From RPQJ01 sp052035645 (lineage in GTDB: Bacteria; Pseudomonadota; Gammaproteobacteria; Steroidobacterales; Steroidobacteraceae): a stretch of 64,000 bases of DNA. Below are positions 1-7,811 of the stretch, in pieces. The stretch's first letter is position 1; each line of letters opens with the position of its first letter. Below the pieces are notes generated by a model. That model searched no databases. It was not told where the DNA came from and worked only from the letters and a program-made list of their open reading frames with translations. A program made the position numbers and the translations under genes. The stretch covers positions 5,102 to 69,101 of the forward strand of contig JBPOHK010000171.1 of assembly GCA_052035645.1 (NCBI GenBank), in the 5' to 3' direction.

Positions 1-191
1 CCCGGCCGATCGCGCTGACCGCGGTGGCCGCCATGACCGGCGGGTTCTTCATCCTCGACGACCCGATCTTCAACGGTCTCGCGGTGTCGCTGATCTTCGG
101 CATCCTCGTCTCGACGGCGCTGACGCTGGTGCTGATCCCGATCTTCTACTTCAGTTATCGCAACCGTACCGCGGCTCGCGCCGCCCACTAG
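1..191 (+). CDS. RND-family efflux pump permease, C-terminal end only
   Basis: The left edge cuts this gene; only the last 62 codons, read in frame from base 3 to a TAG at 189-191, are present. The peptide holds the final two hydrophobic segments of an RND (AcrB/HAE1-type) inner-membrane drug/proton antiporter: a short loop with FFILDDPIFNGLAVSL, then STALTLVLIPIFYFSY, the usual last transmembrane helix, then a short basic tail. It lies 13 bp upstream of the sulfide:quinone oxidoreductase gene and two genes before a TolC-like channel, so pump and channel probably share an operon. Substrate cannot be judged from the tail. The RND family call is firm; the subfamily is not. Confidence 0.8.
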   Translation, partial: RPIALTAVAAMTGGFFILDDPIFNGLAVSLIFGILVSTALTLVLIPIFYFSYRNRTAARAAH

Positions 192-204
192 AGCAGGGGG
201 ACAT

Positions 205-1476
205 ATGGCACACGTAGTGATCATGGGAGCGGGCCTCGGCGGCGTGGCCTGCGCATACGAAATGAAGAAGCGGCTCGGCAAGGCGCACCGCGTCACGCTG
301 GTCGGCAGCAACCCGTACTTCGAGTTCACGCCGTCCAACCCGTGGATCGCGGTCGGCTGGCGCAAGCCGGAGCAGACCCGGGTCGACCTCGCCGCGCCGC
401 TGGCCGCGAAGAACGTCGACTGGATCGACAGCATGGTGCAGACGATCGACGCGCCGGCCTCGAAGCTGAGCCTGACGAACGGCCAGACGGTGGACTACGA
501 CTACCTGGTGATCACCACCGGGCCGAAGCTGGCCTTCGACGAGGTGCCGGGGCTCGGTCCCAAGGGCCACACGACCTCGGTCTGCACGCACGGCCACTCG
601 CTCGAGTCCTTCGAGCAGTACCAGAAGTTCGTCGCCGAGCCGGGACCGCTGATCGTCGGCGCCGCGCAGGGCGCGAGCTGCTACGGCCCGGCCTACGAGA
701 TGGCGATGATCTTCGACACCGACCTGCGCAAGCGCAAGATCCGCGACCGCGTGCCGATGACCTTCGTGACGGCCGAGCCGTACATCGGCCACATGGGCCT
801 CGGCGGCGTGGGCGACAGCAAGGGGCTCATGGAGTCCATCCTGCGCCAGCGCCACATCCAGTGGATCACCAACGCCAAGATCGCGTCGGTCGAGGCCGGC
901 ACGATGCACGTCCTCGAGCACAACGACGACGGCAGCGTGAAGAAGGAGCACAAGCTGCCGTTCCGGCACTCGATGATCCTGCCCGCGTTCAAGGGCGTCG
1001 ACGCCGTGGCCGGCGTGCCCGAGCTGTGCAACCCGCGCGGCTTCGTGCTCATCGACGAGCACCAGCGCAGCAAGAAGTACCGCAACATCTTCTCGGCGGG
1101 CGTGTGCGTGGCGATTCCGCCCGTCGAGCAGACGCCCGTGCCCACCGGCGCCCCCAAGACCGGCTTCATGATCGAGTCGATGGTGCACGCCATCTGCCTC
1201 AACATCGGCGCCGAGCTCGAGGGCAAGCCGGTCGAGGCCCGCGGCACCTGGAACGCGATCTGCCTCGCGGATTTCGGCGACACCGGGGCGGCCTTCGTCG
1301 CGCTGCCGCAGATCCCGCCGCGCAACGTGACCTGGGCGCGCGAGGGCAAGTGGGTGCACCTGGCGAAGATCGCCTTCGAGAAGTACTTCATCCGCAAGGT
1401 GAAGACCGGCTCGATCACGCCGATCTACGAGAAGTACGTCCTCAGCACCCTGGGCATCGAGGCCCTCAAGCAATGA
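205..1476 (+). CDS. sqr: sulfide:quinone oxidoreductase (FAD flavoprotein)
   Basis: A 423-residue flavoprotein that should oxidise sulfide to polysulfide or sulfane sulfur and pass electrons to membrane quinone. It begins with a dinucleotide-binding fold (VVIMGAGLGGVACAYEM) and carries the three cysteines characteristic of type I SQR: Cys127 (TSVCTHGHS), Cys159 (GASCYGPAYE) and Cys353 (AICLADFGDTG), which match Cys128, Cys160 and Cys356 of the Acidithiobacillus enzyme from memory. The FAD-contacting C-terminal segment GVCVAIPPVEQTPVPTG is also present. A good Shine-Dalgarno (AGCAGGGGG) precedes the ATG. It lies between an RND pump end and a TolC-like gene that overlaps its stop by 4 bp, an unusual setting for SQR. 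NADH dehydrogenase-like or sulfide dehydrogenase flavoproteins are less likely because of the cysteine set. Confidence 0.9.
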   Translation: MAHVVIMGAGLGGVACAYEMKKRLGKAHRVTLVGSNPYFEFTPSNPWIAVGWRKPEQTRVDLAAPLAAKNVDWIDSMVQTIDAPASKLSLTNGQTVDYDYLVITTGPKLAFDEVPGLGPKGHTTSVCTHGHSLESFEQYQKFVAEPGPLIVGAAQGASCYGPAYEMAMIFDTDLRKRKIRDRVPMTFVTAEPYIGHMGLGGVGDSKGLMESILRQRHIQWITNAKIASVEAGTMHVLEHNDDGSVKKEHKLPFRHSMILPAFKGVDAVAGVPELCNPRGFVLIDEHQRSKKYRNIFSAGVCVAIPPVEQTPVPTGAPKTGFMIESMVHAICLNIGAELEGKPVEARGTWNAICLADFGDTGAAFVALPQIPPRNVTWAREGKWVHLAKIAFEKYFIRKVKTGSITPIYEKYVLSTLGIEALKQ

Positions 1477-2771
1477 CGCAGGTTCGAAGGTCGGCCATCG
1501 CCGTGGCCGTGGGTACGTTGCTGCTCGCAGGAGCGGCCGCGGCCGAGACGCTCGATCAGGCCTGGGCACTGGCGCTGCAGCGCGATCACGCGCTGGCGTC
1601 GGTCCGTGGACAGGCCGAGGCCGCGCAACTCGACGCCGCCGCCGCCCGCGCCCAGCGCTGGCCGATGCTGGCCGTGGGCGGGACGTACTCCCGGCTCGAC
1701 GATGCGCCGGCCTTCGATTTCTCGTTCACCGGCCTGCCGATCACGGCGCCCGAGATGTTCCGCAACGACGAAGTGCTCATGGGCGCCGCGACGCTCTCGA
1801 TCCCCGTGTTCACCAGCGGGCGGATCTCCTCGAGCATCCGCGCGGCCGAGGCGCACAGCCGCGGCGCCGGCGCGGCCGCGACCGGGGCCGAGGCCGACCT
1901 CAAGCTCGCGGTCGCCGACGCGTACGTCGGCGTGCTGCGGGCGCAGAAGGCGCTGGCGGTCGCCGAGAGCAACGTCGCGAGCCTGCGCTCGCTCGCGGGC
2001 GACGTCGGCAGCATGTTCGAACGGGAGCTGGTGCCGAAGAACGACCTGCTGGCCGTGCAGGTCGCGCTGGCCGATGCCGAGCAGGCGCGGCTGCGCGCGG
2101 CCAACGGCCTCGAGATCGCGCGGGCAGGCTACAACCGCCGGCTCGGCGAGCCGATGGCCAGGCCCTGCGACCTCGCCGAGGCCCTGCCCGAAGTCGCCGG
2201 ACTGCCGGACGACGTCGACACGCTCGTCGCGAACGCGCTGCGCCAGCGCACGGAACTCGGCGCGCTCGACGCCGAGGCCGAGGCCTACCACGCCATGGCC
2301 CGCGCCGAGCGGGCGCGGGTCCTGCCGCAGCTCAGCCTGAACGGCGGCTACAACTACCTGCAGAACCAGTTCCTCGACGACGAGGAGTTCCTCTCGGCCG
2401 GCGTCGGCTTCCAGTGGGCGCTGTTCGACGGCGGCCAGGCGCGCAAGCGTGCCGCGGCGATGGACCGCAACGGAAGGGCGACCGAGGACCGGCGCCGCGA
2501 CGCCGAGTCGCTGATCGCGCTGCAGGTGCGCCAGTCGTGGCTCGCGCTCGCGGAGGCCGGGGATCGCGTCAAGGTGTCGACCGCGGCGGTCGAGCAGGCC
2601 GAGGAGAACCTGCGCATCGCGCGCGAACAGTACGGCGCGGGCCTCGGCACGCAGACCCAGTTGCTGCAGGCGGAGACGCTGCGCGTCGGCGCACTCGGCA
2701 ACCGCGACAACGCGGTGCTCGATCTCGGGCTCGCGCGGATCCGCCTGGCGCGCGCCGTCGGCGCGCTCTGA
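1473..2771 (+). CDS. TolC-like outer-membrane efflux channel protein
   Basis: A 432-residue outer-membrane efflux protein (OEP family). The ATG overlaps the SQR stop codon (ATGA), so translation is probably coupled. Residues 1-24 form a signal peptide ending AGAAAA before ETLDQAWALAL, the typical N-terminal OEP motif. The body shows the internal duplication of the family: long alpha-helical, Ala/Glu/Arg-rich hairpins, beta strands such as LSLNGGYNYLQNQF and VGFQWALFDGG, and a C-terminal NLRIAREQYGAGLGTQTQLLQAE repeat signature in part. No cysteine near the signal cleavage site, so it does not look like an NodT-type lipoprotein. It should form the outer-membrane exit duct for the RND pump whose end opens the window. 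It ends 12 bp before a convergent gene. Confidence 0.88.
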   Translation: MTQVRRSAIAVAVGTLLLAGAAAAETLDQAWALALQRDHALASVRGQAEAAQLDAAAARAQRWPMLAVGGTYSRLDDAPAFDFSFTGLPITAPEMFRNDEVLMGAATLSIPVFTSGRISSSIRAAEAHSRGAGAAATGAEADLKLAVADAYVGVLRAQKALAVAESNVASLRSLAGDVGSMFERELVPKNDLLAVQVALADAEQARLRAANGLEIARAGYNRRLGEPMARPCDLAEALPEVAGLPDDVDTLVANALRQRTELGALDAEAEAYHAMARAERARVLPQLSLNGGYNYLQNQFLDDEEFLSAGVGFQWALFDGGQARKRAAAMDRNGRATEDRRRDAESLIALQVRQSWLALAEAGDRVKVSTAAVEQAEENLRIAREQYGAGLGTQTQLLQAETLRVGALGNRDNAVLDLGLARIRLARAVGAL

Positions 2772-2783
2772 CCGCCGCGCGCC

Positions 2784-4157
2784 TCAGCCGGGCAGCACGC
2801 GGCCCGGGTTGAGGATGCCCCGCGGGTCGAGCGCCTGCTTCAGGCGCCGCATGAGTTCCAGCTCCGCCGAGCTGCGCGACAGCGCCAGCCAGGGCTGCTT
2901 TTCCAGGCCGATGCCGTGCTCGGCCGACACCGACCCCCGGCGGGCGGCGAGCGGCTCGTAGACGCAGCGCTCGATGCCGTGGCGGGCGTCCCTGCCCGGC
3001 GGCCCGCACACGATCACGTGCAGGTTGCCGTCGCCGAGGTGGCCGAACACGAAGCGACGGTACGCCGGCCAGTCCCGCTCGAGCCGCGCCATCGCCTCCG
3101 CGAGGTAGGCCTCCATGTCGGCGAGCGGCAGGCTGATGTCGAAGGTCACCGGCATGCCGAGCCGGAACAGCTGCTCGACGTCGTCGCGCAGGGCCCACAT
3201 CGACTCGCGCTGGGCCTTCGACGTCGCGATGGCCGCATCGGCGACCGTGCCCCGCTCGATCGCGTCCCCCAGCGCGGCCTCGAACTGCTCCTGGTCGCGC
3301 CCGGGCTCGCCGCCCGACGACTCGACCAGCACGTACAGCGGGAAGTCCTGTGCCAGCGGCGGCGTGCCCTTGGCCGGCGGCGTCGTCACGAGGCGGTAGA
3401 ACTCGTTCCACATCACCTCGAAGGCGCTGAGCGTGCCGCCGAGCGCACCGTCCATGTGCTTCAGAAGCGCGGCGACGTCGGCGAAGCCGCGGCAGGCGAC
3501 CAGTGCGGTCTGCGTGCTGCGCGGCTGCTCGCGCAGGCGCAGGACGAGCCGCGTGACAACGCCGAGCGTGCCCTCGCTGCCGATGAACAGGTGCTTCAGG
3601 TCGTAGGCCGCGTTGTTCTTGAGCATGCGGTTGAGCGAGGAGATCACCGTGCCGTCCGCCAGCACGGCCTCCAGGCCGAGCACCGACTCGCGCGTCATGC
3701 CGTAGCGGATCACGCCGTTGCCGCCGGCGTTGGTGGCGACGCTGCCGCCGATCTGGGCGGAGCCGCGCGCGCCGAAATCGACCGGGTAGAGCAGCCCGTG
3801 CCGCTCGGCCTCCTCCTGCACGGCCTGCAGCGCCGCGCCGGCCTGCACCGTCATCGTGCGGCCGACCGGGTCGACGTCTTCGATCCGGTTCATCCGCTCG
3901 AGCAGCAGGCCGATCTCGTCCGGCCCGGCGACGCAGCCGCGCACCAGCCCGGTGAGTCCGCCCAGGGTGACCACCGGCTGTCCGGCGGCGTGGCAGGCCG
4001 CGAGCATGCGCGCCACCTCGGCCGTGTCGGCGGGGCGTACGAGCGCGCGCGCCTGGCAGGCAGAGTGGTCGGCCCAGCCCACGGCGCGAGCGCGCACGTC
4101 TTCGCCGGTGAGCACGTGCTCGCGGCCCACGATCGATTCGAGCAGGGCGAGATCCAT
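2784..4157 (-). CDS. FAD-linked 2-hydroxyacid oxidase/dehydrogenase (GlcD/D-lactate dehydrogenase type)
   Basis: A 457-residue VAO-fold flavoenzyme that probably oxidises a (D)-2-hydroxyacid such as D-lactate, glycolate or D-2-hydroxyglutarate. The N-terminal FAD-binding domain (about 35-215) has the pyrophosphate loop VTLGGLTGLVRG and the IGGSVATNAGGNG and FIGSEGTLGVVT signatures. The C-terminal FAD-oxidase domain (about 215-455) has FGHLGDGNLHV, with the metal/substrate histidines, and SVSAEHGIGLEKQ. There is no extra Fe-S domain, unlike the anaerobic or Dld3-like fusions. It follows the class III aminotransferase by 15 bp, so the two are probably co-transcribed and may act on linked substrates. 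The exact substrate cannot be read from sequence. Confidence 0.85.
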   Translation of the reverse strand: MDLALLESIVGREHVLTGEDVRARAVGWADHSACQARALVRPADTAEVARMLAACHAAGQPVVTLGGLTGLVRGCVAGPDEIGLLLERMNRIEDVDPVGRTMTVQAGAALQAVQEEAERHGLLYPVDFGARGSAQIGGSVATNAGGNGVIRYGMTRESVLGLEAVLADGTVISSLNRMLKNNAAYDLKHLFIGSEGTLGVVTRLVLRLREQPRSTQTALVACRGFADVAALLKHMDGALGGTLSAFEVMWNEFYRLVTTPPAKGTPPLAQDFPLYVLVESSGGEPGRDQEQFEAALGDAIERGTVADAAIATSKAQRESMWALRDDVEQLFRLGMPVTFDISLPLADMEAYLAEAMARLERDWPAYRRFVFGHLGDGNLHVIVCGPPGRDARHGIERCVYEPLAARRGSVSAEHGIGLEKQPWLALSRSSAELELMRRLKQALDPRGILNPGRVLPG

Positions 4158-4172
4158 GGTCGTCCCTCCGGG

Positions 4173-5540
4173 CTAGGCCGCCAGCAGCGCGGCGATCTCC
4201 GCGAACGCGCGGTCCAGCGCGTCGACCTGCGCGCCGGCGGTCGCCGGGCAGGTCAGCATCATGTTGTGGAACGGCGCGATCAGGCAGCCGCGATTGAGCA
4301 GCGCGAGGTGGATGGCGCGCTCGAGCGCCGGCGCGTGGGCCGCGTCGGCCTCCGTGCCGTTGCGCAGCGGCCCGGGCGCGCAGACGAACTCGACGCGGGC
4401 GCCGACGCGCGCCACGTGCCACGGCAGGGCGTGCCTCGCGATCGTCGCGCGCAGCCCCGTCGCCAGCCGATCGGCGAGCGCGTCCATGTGCGCGTAGGCC
4501 GCAGGCGTCATCACCTGCTCGAGCGTGGCGCGCATCGCCGCGAGCGCCAGCGCGTTCGCCGACAGCGTCGTGCCCATGCCGGAGTGTCCCGGCGGGGTCG
4601 TCGCCCGCACCGCGTCGAGTCGCGCGGCCACTTCGCCGGTGAGGCCCCAGACGCTGGCCGGCACGCCGCCGGCGACGGGCGTGCCGAGCACGAACAGGTC
4701 GGGCTCCAGGCCGTGCGCGCGGGTGTAGCCGCCGGGACCGGTCGAGATCGTGTGCGTCTCGTCGATGAGCAGCAGCGTGCCGGTCGCGCGGGTGAGTCGG
4801 CGCAGTGCGGCGTGGTAGCCGTCCTCGGGCAGCACCATGCAGCAGTTGGTCATCACGGGTTCGGCGATCACGCACGCGACGTCGCGCGGTGCCAGCGCGG
4901 CCTCCAGGGCGTCGATGTCGTTGAACTCGACGACGCGGGTGAGGGCCGTGAGGTCGGCGGCCTGGCCCAGCAGTCCCTGGCGGTGCACGGGCCGGCCGTC
5001 GACGAGCCGCACGTACGTCTCGTCGACCGTGCCGTGGTAGCAGCCGTTGAAGACGAGCACCTTCGGACGCCCGGTCACCGCGCGCGCGACGCGCAGCGCG
5101 AAGCGGTTCGCATCGGTGGCGGTCGTCGCGATCTGCCACTGCGGCAGCCCGAAGCGCCCGGCGAGCAGCGGGCCGATCGCGAGCGCGTCCTCGGTCGGCA
5201 GCATGTAGGTCAGCCCGCGTTCCGCCTGCCGGCGGATGGCCTCGGCCACCGGCGCGGGGGAGTGGCCGAACATCGAGCCCGTGTCGCCGAGGCAGAAGTC
5301 CGCGTACTCGTTCCCGTCGACGTCGCGCAGGACCGCGCCGCGCGCGTCGGCGACCAGGAACGGGAAGGGCATCGACCAGTCCTTCATCCAGTGCATCGGC
5401 ACGCCGTCGTAGAAGCCGGCGATGCCCCGGCCGGTGCCTTCGCGCGAGCGCGCGTGCCGGGCGGCGTAGGCGGCGGACTCGGAGTCGAACAGCGCGGCGA
5501 TGCGCCCGGGCGGTATGCCGCCCGTGTTCTCGTGCGTCAT
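4173..5540 (-). CDS. class III aminotransferase-like protein (GSA aminotransferase family) with PLP lysine replaced
   Basis: A 455-residue fold-type I protein of the glutamate-1-semialdehyde/omega aminotransferase group. Recognisable are GNEYADFCLGDTGSMFGHSP, VFNGCYHGTVDET, VACVIAEPVMTN and LLLIDETHTISTGPGGYTRA, where Asp would contact the pyridine nitrogen. In the segment that should carry the Schiff-base lysine (LGK-x-GGG-like) the sequence is LGTPVAGGVPAS: codon 287 is ACG (Thr), one base from AAG (Lys). If real, it could not form the internal aldimine. I place the start at MTHENTGG, because an upstream ATG at 5570 lies next to a TACAAT -10-like box at 5574-5579 and would scarcely be transcribed. 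It is 72 bp downstream of the Cys-rich duplicated protein and 15 bp upstream of the FAD oxidase. Confidence 0.8.
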   Translation of the reverse strand: MTHENTGGIPPGRIAALFDSESAAYAARHARSREGTGRGIAGFYDGVPMHWMKDWSMPFPFLVADARGAVLRDVDGNEYADFCLGDTGSMFGHSPAPVAEAIRRQAERGLTYMLPTEDALAIGPLLAGRFGLPQWQIATTATDANRFALRVARAVTGRPKVLVFNGCYHGTVDETYVRLVDGRPVHRQGLLGQAADLTALTRVVEFNDIDALEAALAPRDVACVIAEPVMTNCCMVLPEDGYHAALRRLTRATGTLLLIDETHTISTGPGGYTRAHGLEPDLFVLGTPVAGGVPASVWGLTGEVAARLDAVRATTPPGHSGMGTTLSANALALAAMRATLEQVMTPAAYAHMDALADRLATGLRATIARHALPWHVARVGARVEFVCAPGPLRNGTEADAAHAPALERAIHLALLNRGCLIAPFHNMMLTCPATAGAQVDALDRAFAEIAALLAA

Positions 5541-5612
5541 GGTGCTGGACCGGTCGTGCGGGATGCGCACGCCATTGTACGCACGGCCGGCGGGAGGCGC
5601 CGACCCGGCGAT

Positions 5613-6650
5613 TCAGTCCTGTCCGGGCGGCTGCGGCGGGCGGGCGGACGGGTCCACGCGCTCGAGCCAGGTTTCCTTCCAGAACGGGAAGATGGCGCGC
5701 GGGCACATCATGCGCCGGTCGCTGTAGCGACCCTCGCACCAGGCGCCGTCGAGGATCACGCTCTGCTCCTTGAACTCGAGCATCGCGCCCGAGCGCTCGT
5801 CGACGATGCGGCGCACCGGCGAGCGCACGCGGAACACCTTGTTGCAGTGGGGCACTTCCTCGGCGTCGAAGTACATCCCCCGGTTCTTGTTGGTGCGATC
5901 GAGCGTCGTGAGGATCTCCGCGTACGGCCGCACGCGCACCAGTTCGCCCGGCTGCAGGTTGAGCGGCCGCGACGGCGTCTGCACGCCGGCGGGCACCGAG
6001 CCGCGCAGGCGCGGGTAGGGCGGTCCGCCCGCCAGTTTCTGGAAGGCGTCGTAGACCTGGATCAGCCGGTAGGCGAGCGTCGAGGACAGCGGCTCCACGC
6101 GCTTGATCAGCCCGTACCAGAACACGTACACGGCGCCGTTCACGAGGCGGCGCAGCCCCACGTTGCGCGAGGTGTAGTCCTCGAGGTACTGGCGGAAGTC
6201 CCACCACTTGAGCGGCTCGGTGAACTCCGGCAGCAGCGTGGCCTGGCAGCGGTAGCGCGGCGGCGCCTCGCCCCCTGCATCGACCCGGGTCGCGGCCTGC
6301 AGCTGTCGTTCGGTGCAGCCGGCGCCCGCCGCGGCGGCGGTGCCCTCGCCGGGACGCTTCAGCCAGGCTTCCTTCCAGAAGATCAGGCAGGCAGCCTCGC
6401 AGCCGTCGTGGGCGGCCCCGTCGCAGCGCAGTTCCTTCAGGTGCACGGTGGCCTCGAGGCGCCGGCCGCCCGTGCGGTTGACCGTGTCGCAGGTCTTGTG
6501 GGCCCGGGCCATGACCTCGAAGCGCTGGCCGCAGTAGCGGAGCATCTCCGGCATGAAGGGCAGCCGGTCGAGCCGGCCCTCCGCGTCGAGGGTCGCGAGG
6601 ATCTCCTCGCGGCTGCGGACCTCGACCCAGTCGCCGGTACGCAGGCTCAC
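5613..6650 (-). CDS. uncharacterised protein with two copies of a Cys-containing domain
   Basis: I do not recognise a functional family. The 345-residue product holds two diverged copies of a roughly 100-residue unit. Copy A (about 2-100) runs from LRTGDWVEVRSREEILATLD through LRYCGQRFEV to ACLIFWKEAWLKRP. Copy B (about 230-330) runs from LQPGELVRVRPYAEILTTLD through VPHCNKVFRV to IFPFWKETWLERV. Each copy has conserved cysteines (YCGQRF/HCNKVF, LRCDG or AWCEG, a Cys shortly before the FWKE(A/T)WL end), which suggests metal or disulfide structure. A linker with aromatic residues (KWWDFRQYLEDY) joins them. No signal peptide or membrane segment is evident. The start chosen is GTG; another GTG lies 12 bp upstream and no strong ribosome binding site decides between them. 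It is divergent from the polysaccharide export operon. Confidence 0.65.
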   Translation of the reverse strand: MSLRTGDWVEVRSREEILATLDAEGRLDRLPFMPEMLRYCGQRFEVMARAHKTCDTVNRTGGRRLEATVHLKELRCDGAAHDGCEAACLIFWKEAWLKRPGEGTAAAAGAGCTERQLQAATRVDAGGEAPPRYRCQATLLPEFTEPLKWWDFRQYLEDYTSRNVGLRRLVNGAVYVFWYGLIKRVEPLSSTLAYRLIQVYDAFQKLAGGPPYPRLRGSVPAGVQTPSRPLNLQPGELVRVRPYAEILTTLDRTNKNRGMYFDAEEVPHCNKVFRVRSPVRRIVDERSGAMLEFKEQSVILDGAWCEGRYSDRRMMCPRAIFPFWKETWLERVDPSARPPQPPGQD

Positions 6651-6992
6651 GGGCGGCACCGCGCGGCGTCCCGCGGCAGGAGGGCCGCGCGCAGGCGGCG
6701 GGCGACGGGACGGGCTGGACGAGTCATGCGGCAAAGCTACCGTAACGCCCGCGAACCCGCCAAGCGACGACGGGTCCCGCCGTCGGCAAGGTGTTACCTG
6801 CGTCACTTCACGCCCGGCCGCGGGCGGAGTGTGAGTCGGTTCACCCTGACCCCGGCGGGCCTGTGCGACACTGTTCGCGTCCTCGGCCGCGCTGCCCGTC
6901 CGCCGGCCGGGATTGCGCCTGCGCCGCGTGGAGTGGAAGGAGACGGGCTGGAGCCCGTCGTCGACGGAATCGGACCCGGAGCGTCGCTCGCG
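6651..6992. other. intergenic region between divergent operons
   Basis: About 340 bp separate the Cys-rich protein gene (minus) from the polysaccharide exporter (plus). It is somewhat less GC-biased than its flanks and should hold two divergent promoters, but I see no clear -35/-10 pair. A GTG at about 6940 in frame with the exporter permease offers a longer N terminus. An imperfect hairpin (CGACGACGGG / CCGCCGTCG) lies near 6768-6788. I see no RNA gene or convincing small CDS. Confidence 0.5.
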
Positions 6993-7778
6993 ATGACACT
7001 GCCTTGGCTGGGCGAACTGTGGCGCTACCGGGAACTGCTGTATTTCCTGGCCTGGCGCGACCTCAAGGTCCGCTACAAGCAGGCCGCGCTCGGCGCGGCC
7101 TGGGCGGTCGTTCAGCCGTTCTTCACGATGCTGGTGTTCACCCTCTTCTTCGGCCGGCTGGCGGGCATTCCGAGCGACGGTGTGCCGTACCCGCTGTTCT
7201 CGTTCTGCGGCCTCGCCGCCTGGACCTGCTTTGCCGCCATCCTGGGCCAGGCGGGCAACAGCCTGGTCGCCAATTCGAGCCTGATCACCAAGGTGTACTT
7301 TCCGCGGGTGCTGCTGCCGGCCGCGGCGGCGGCCGGTTGCCTGCTGGACCTCGCCGTCGCGCTGCTGTTCCTCGCCGGGATGATGGTCTATTACCAGGTC
7401 GTCCCGGGCCCGGCGCTGCTGCTGGCGCCGTTGCTGCTGGCCCTGATGGTCGTCCTCGCGCTGGGCGTGAGCATGCTGCTGGCCGCCGTGAACGTGCGCT
7501 TCCGCGACGTCAAGCACGTGATCCCGTTCCTGGTGCAGCTCTGGCTGTTCGTCACGCCGATCATCTACCCGATCTCCTACCTGCCTGCGGACTACCGGCG
7601 CATCGCTGCGCTCAATCCGATGACCGGCATCGTCGAGGGCCTGCGCGCCAGCATCCTCGGGGTCGGCACGCCCGACTGGGGACTGATCTCGGTCTCGGCC
7701 GTGGTCAGCGTGGCGCTGTTCGCCGCGGGGCTCCTCTACTTCCACGGCGCGGAGCGCCGGTTCGCCGATGTGGTCTGA
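6993..7778 (+). CDS. wzm: polysaccharide ABC exporter, permease (Wzm type)
   Basis: A 261-residue ABC-2 family inner-membrane protein. The N terminus LWRYRELLYFLAWRDLKVRY is the hallmark amphipathic stretch of O-antigen/teichoic-acid/capsule exporters, followed by six hydrophobic helices (for example FFTMLVFTLFFGRLAG, LFLAGMMVYYQVV, FLVQLWLFVTPIIYPISYL). NPMTGIVEGLR near the C terminus is also typical. With the ATPase encoded 33 bp downstream it should export a lipid-linked polysaccharide across the inner membrane. The ATG is used as start; an in-frame GTG 54-57 bp upstream would add about 19 residues, which some homologues have. Five polysaccharide genes follow in the same direction. Confidence 0.88.
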   Translation: MTLPWLGELWRYRELLYFLAWRDLKVRYKQAALGAAWAVVQPFFTMLVFTLFFGRLAGIPSDGVPYPLFSFCGLAAWTCFAAILGQAGNSLVANSSLITKVYFPRVLLPAAAAAGCLLDLAVALLFLAGMMVYYQVVPGPALLLAPLLLALMVVLALGVSMLLAAVNVRFRDVKHVIPFLVQLWLFVTPIIYPISYLPADYRRIAALNPMTGIVEGLRASILGVGTPDWGLISVSAVVSVALFAAGLLYFHGAERRFADVV

Positions 7779-7811
7779 GTCTTGCCGCCCGGTCCGCACG
7801 CGGAGGCGCCC

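Noticed and set aside
2569..6207. A very long minus-strand open frame of more than 1200 codons across the FAD oxidase and aminotransferase genes
   Set aside because: It is Arg/Ala/Gly-rich with no domain sense and shadows well-recognised genes in another frame. High GC leaves few stop codons, so such frames arise by chance; similar long frames elsewhere (151-1569 minus, 44879-47215 minus, 58784-60211 minus) were left out for the same reason.
6768..6788. Hairpin in the divergent intergenic region as a terminator
   Set aside because: It has a mismatch and no T run, and no gene ends nearby, so I give it no function.
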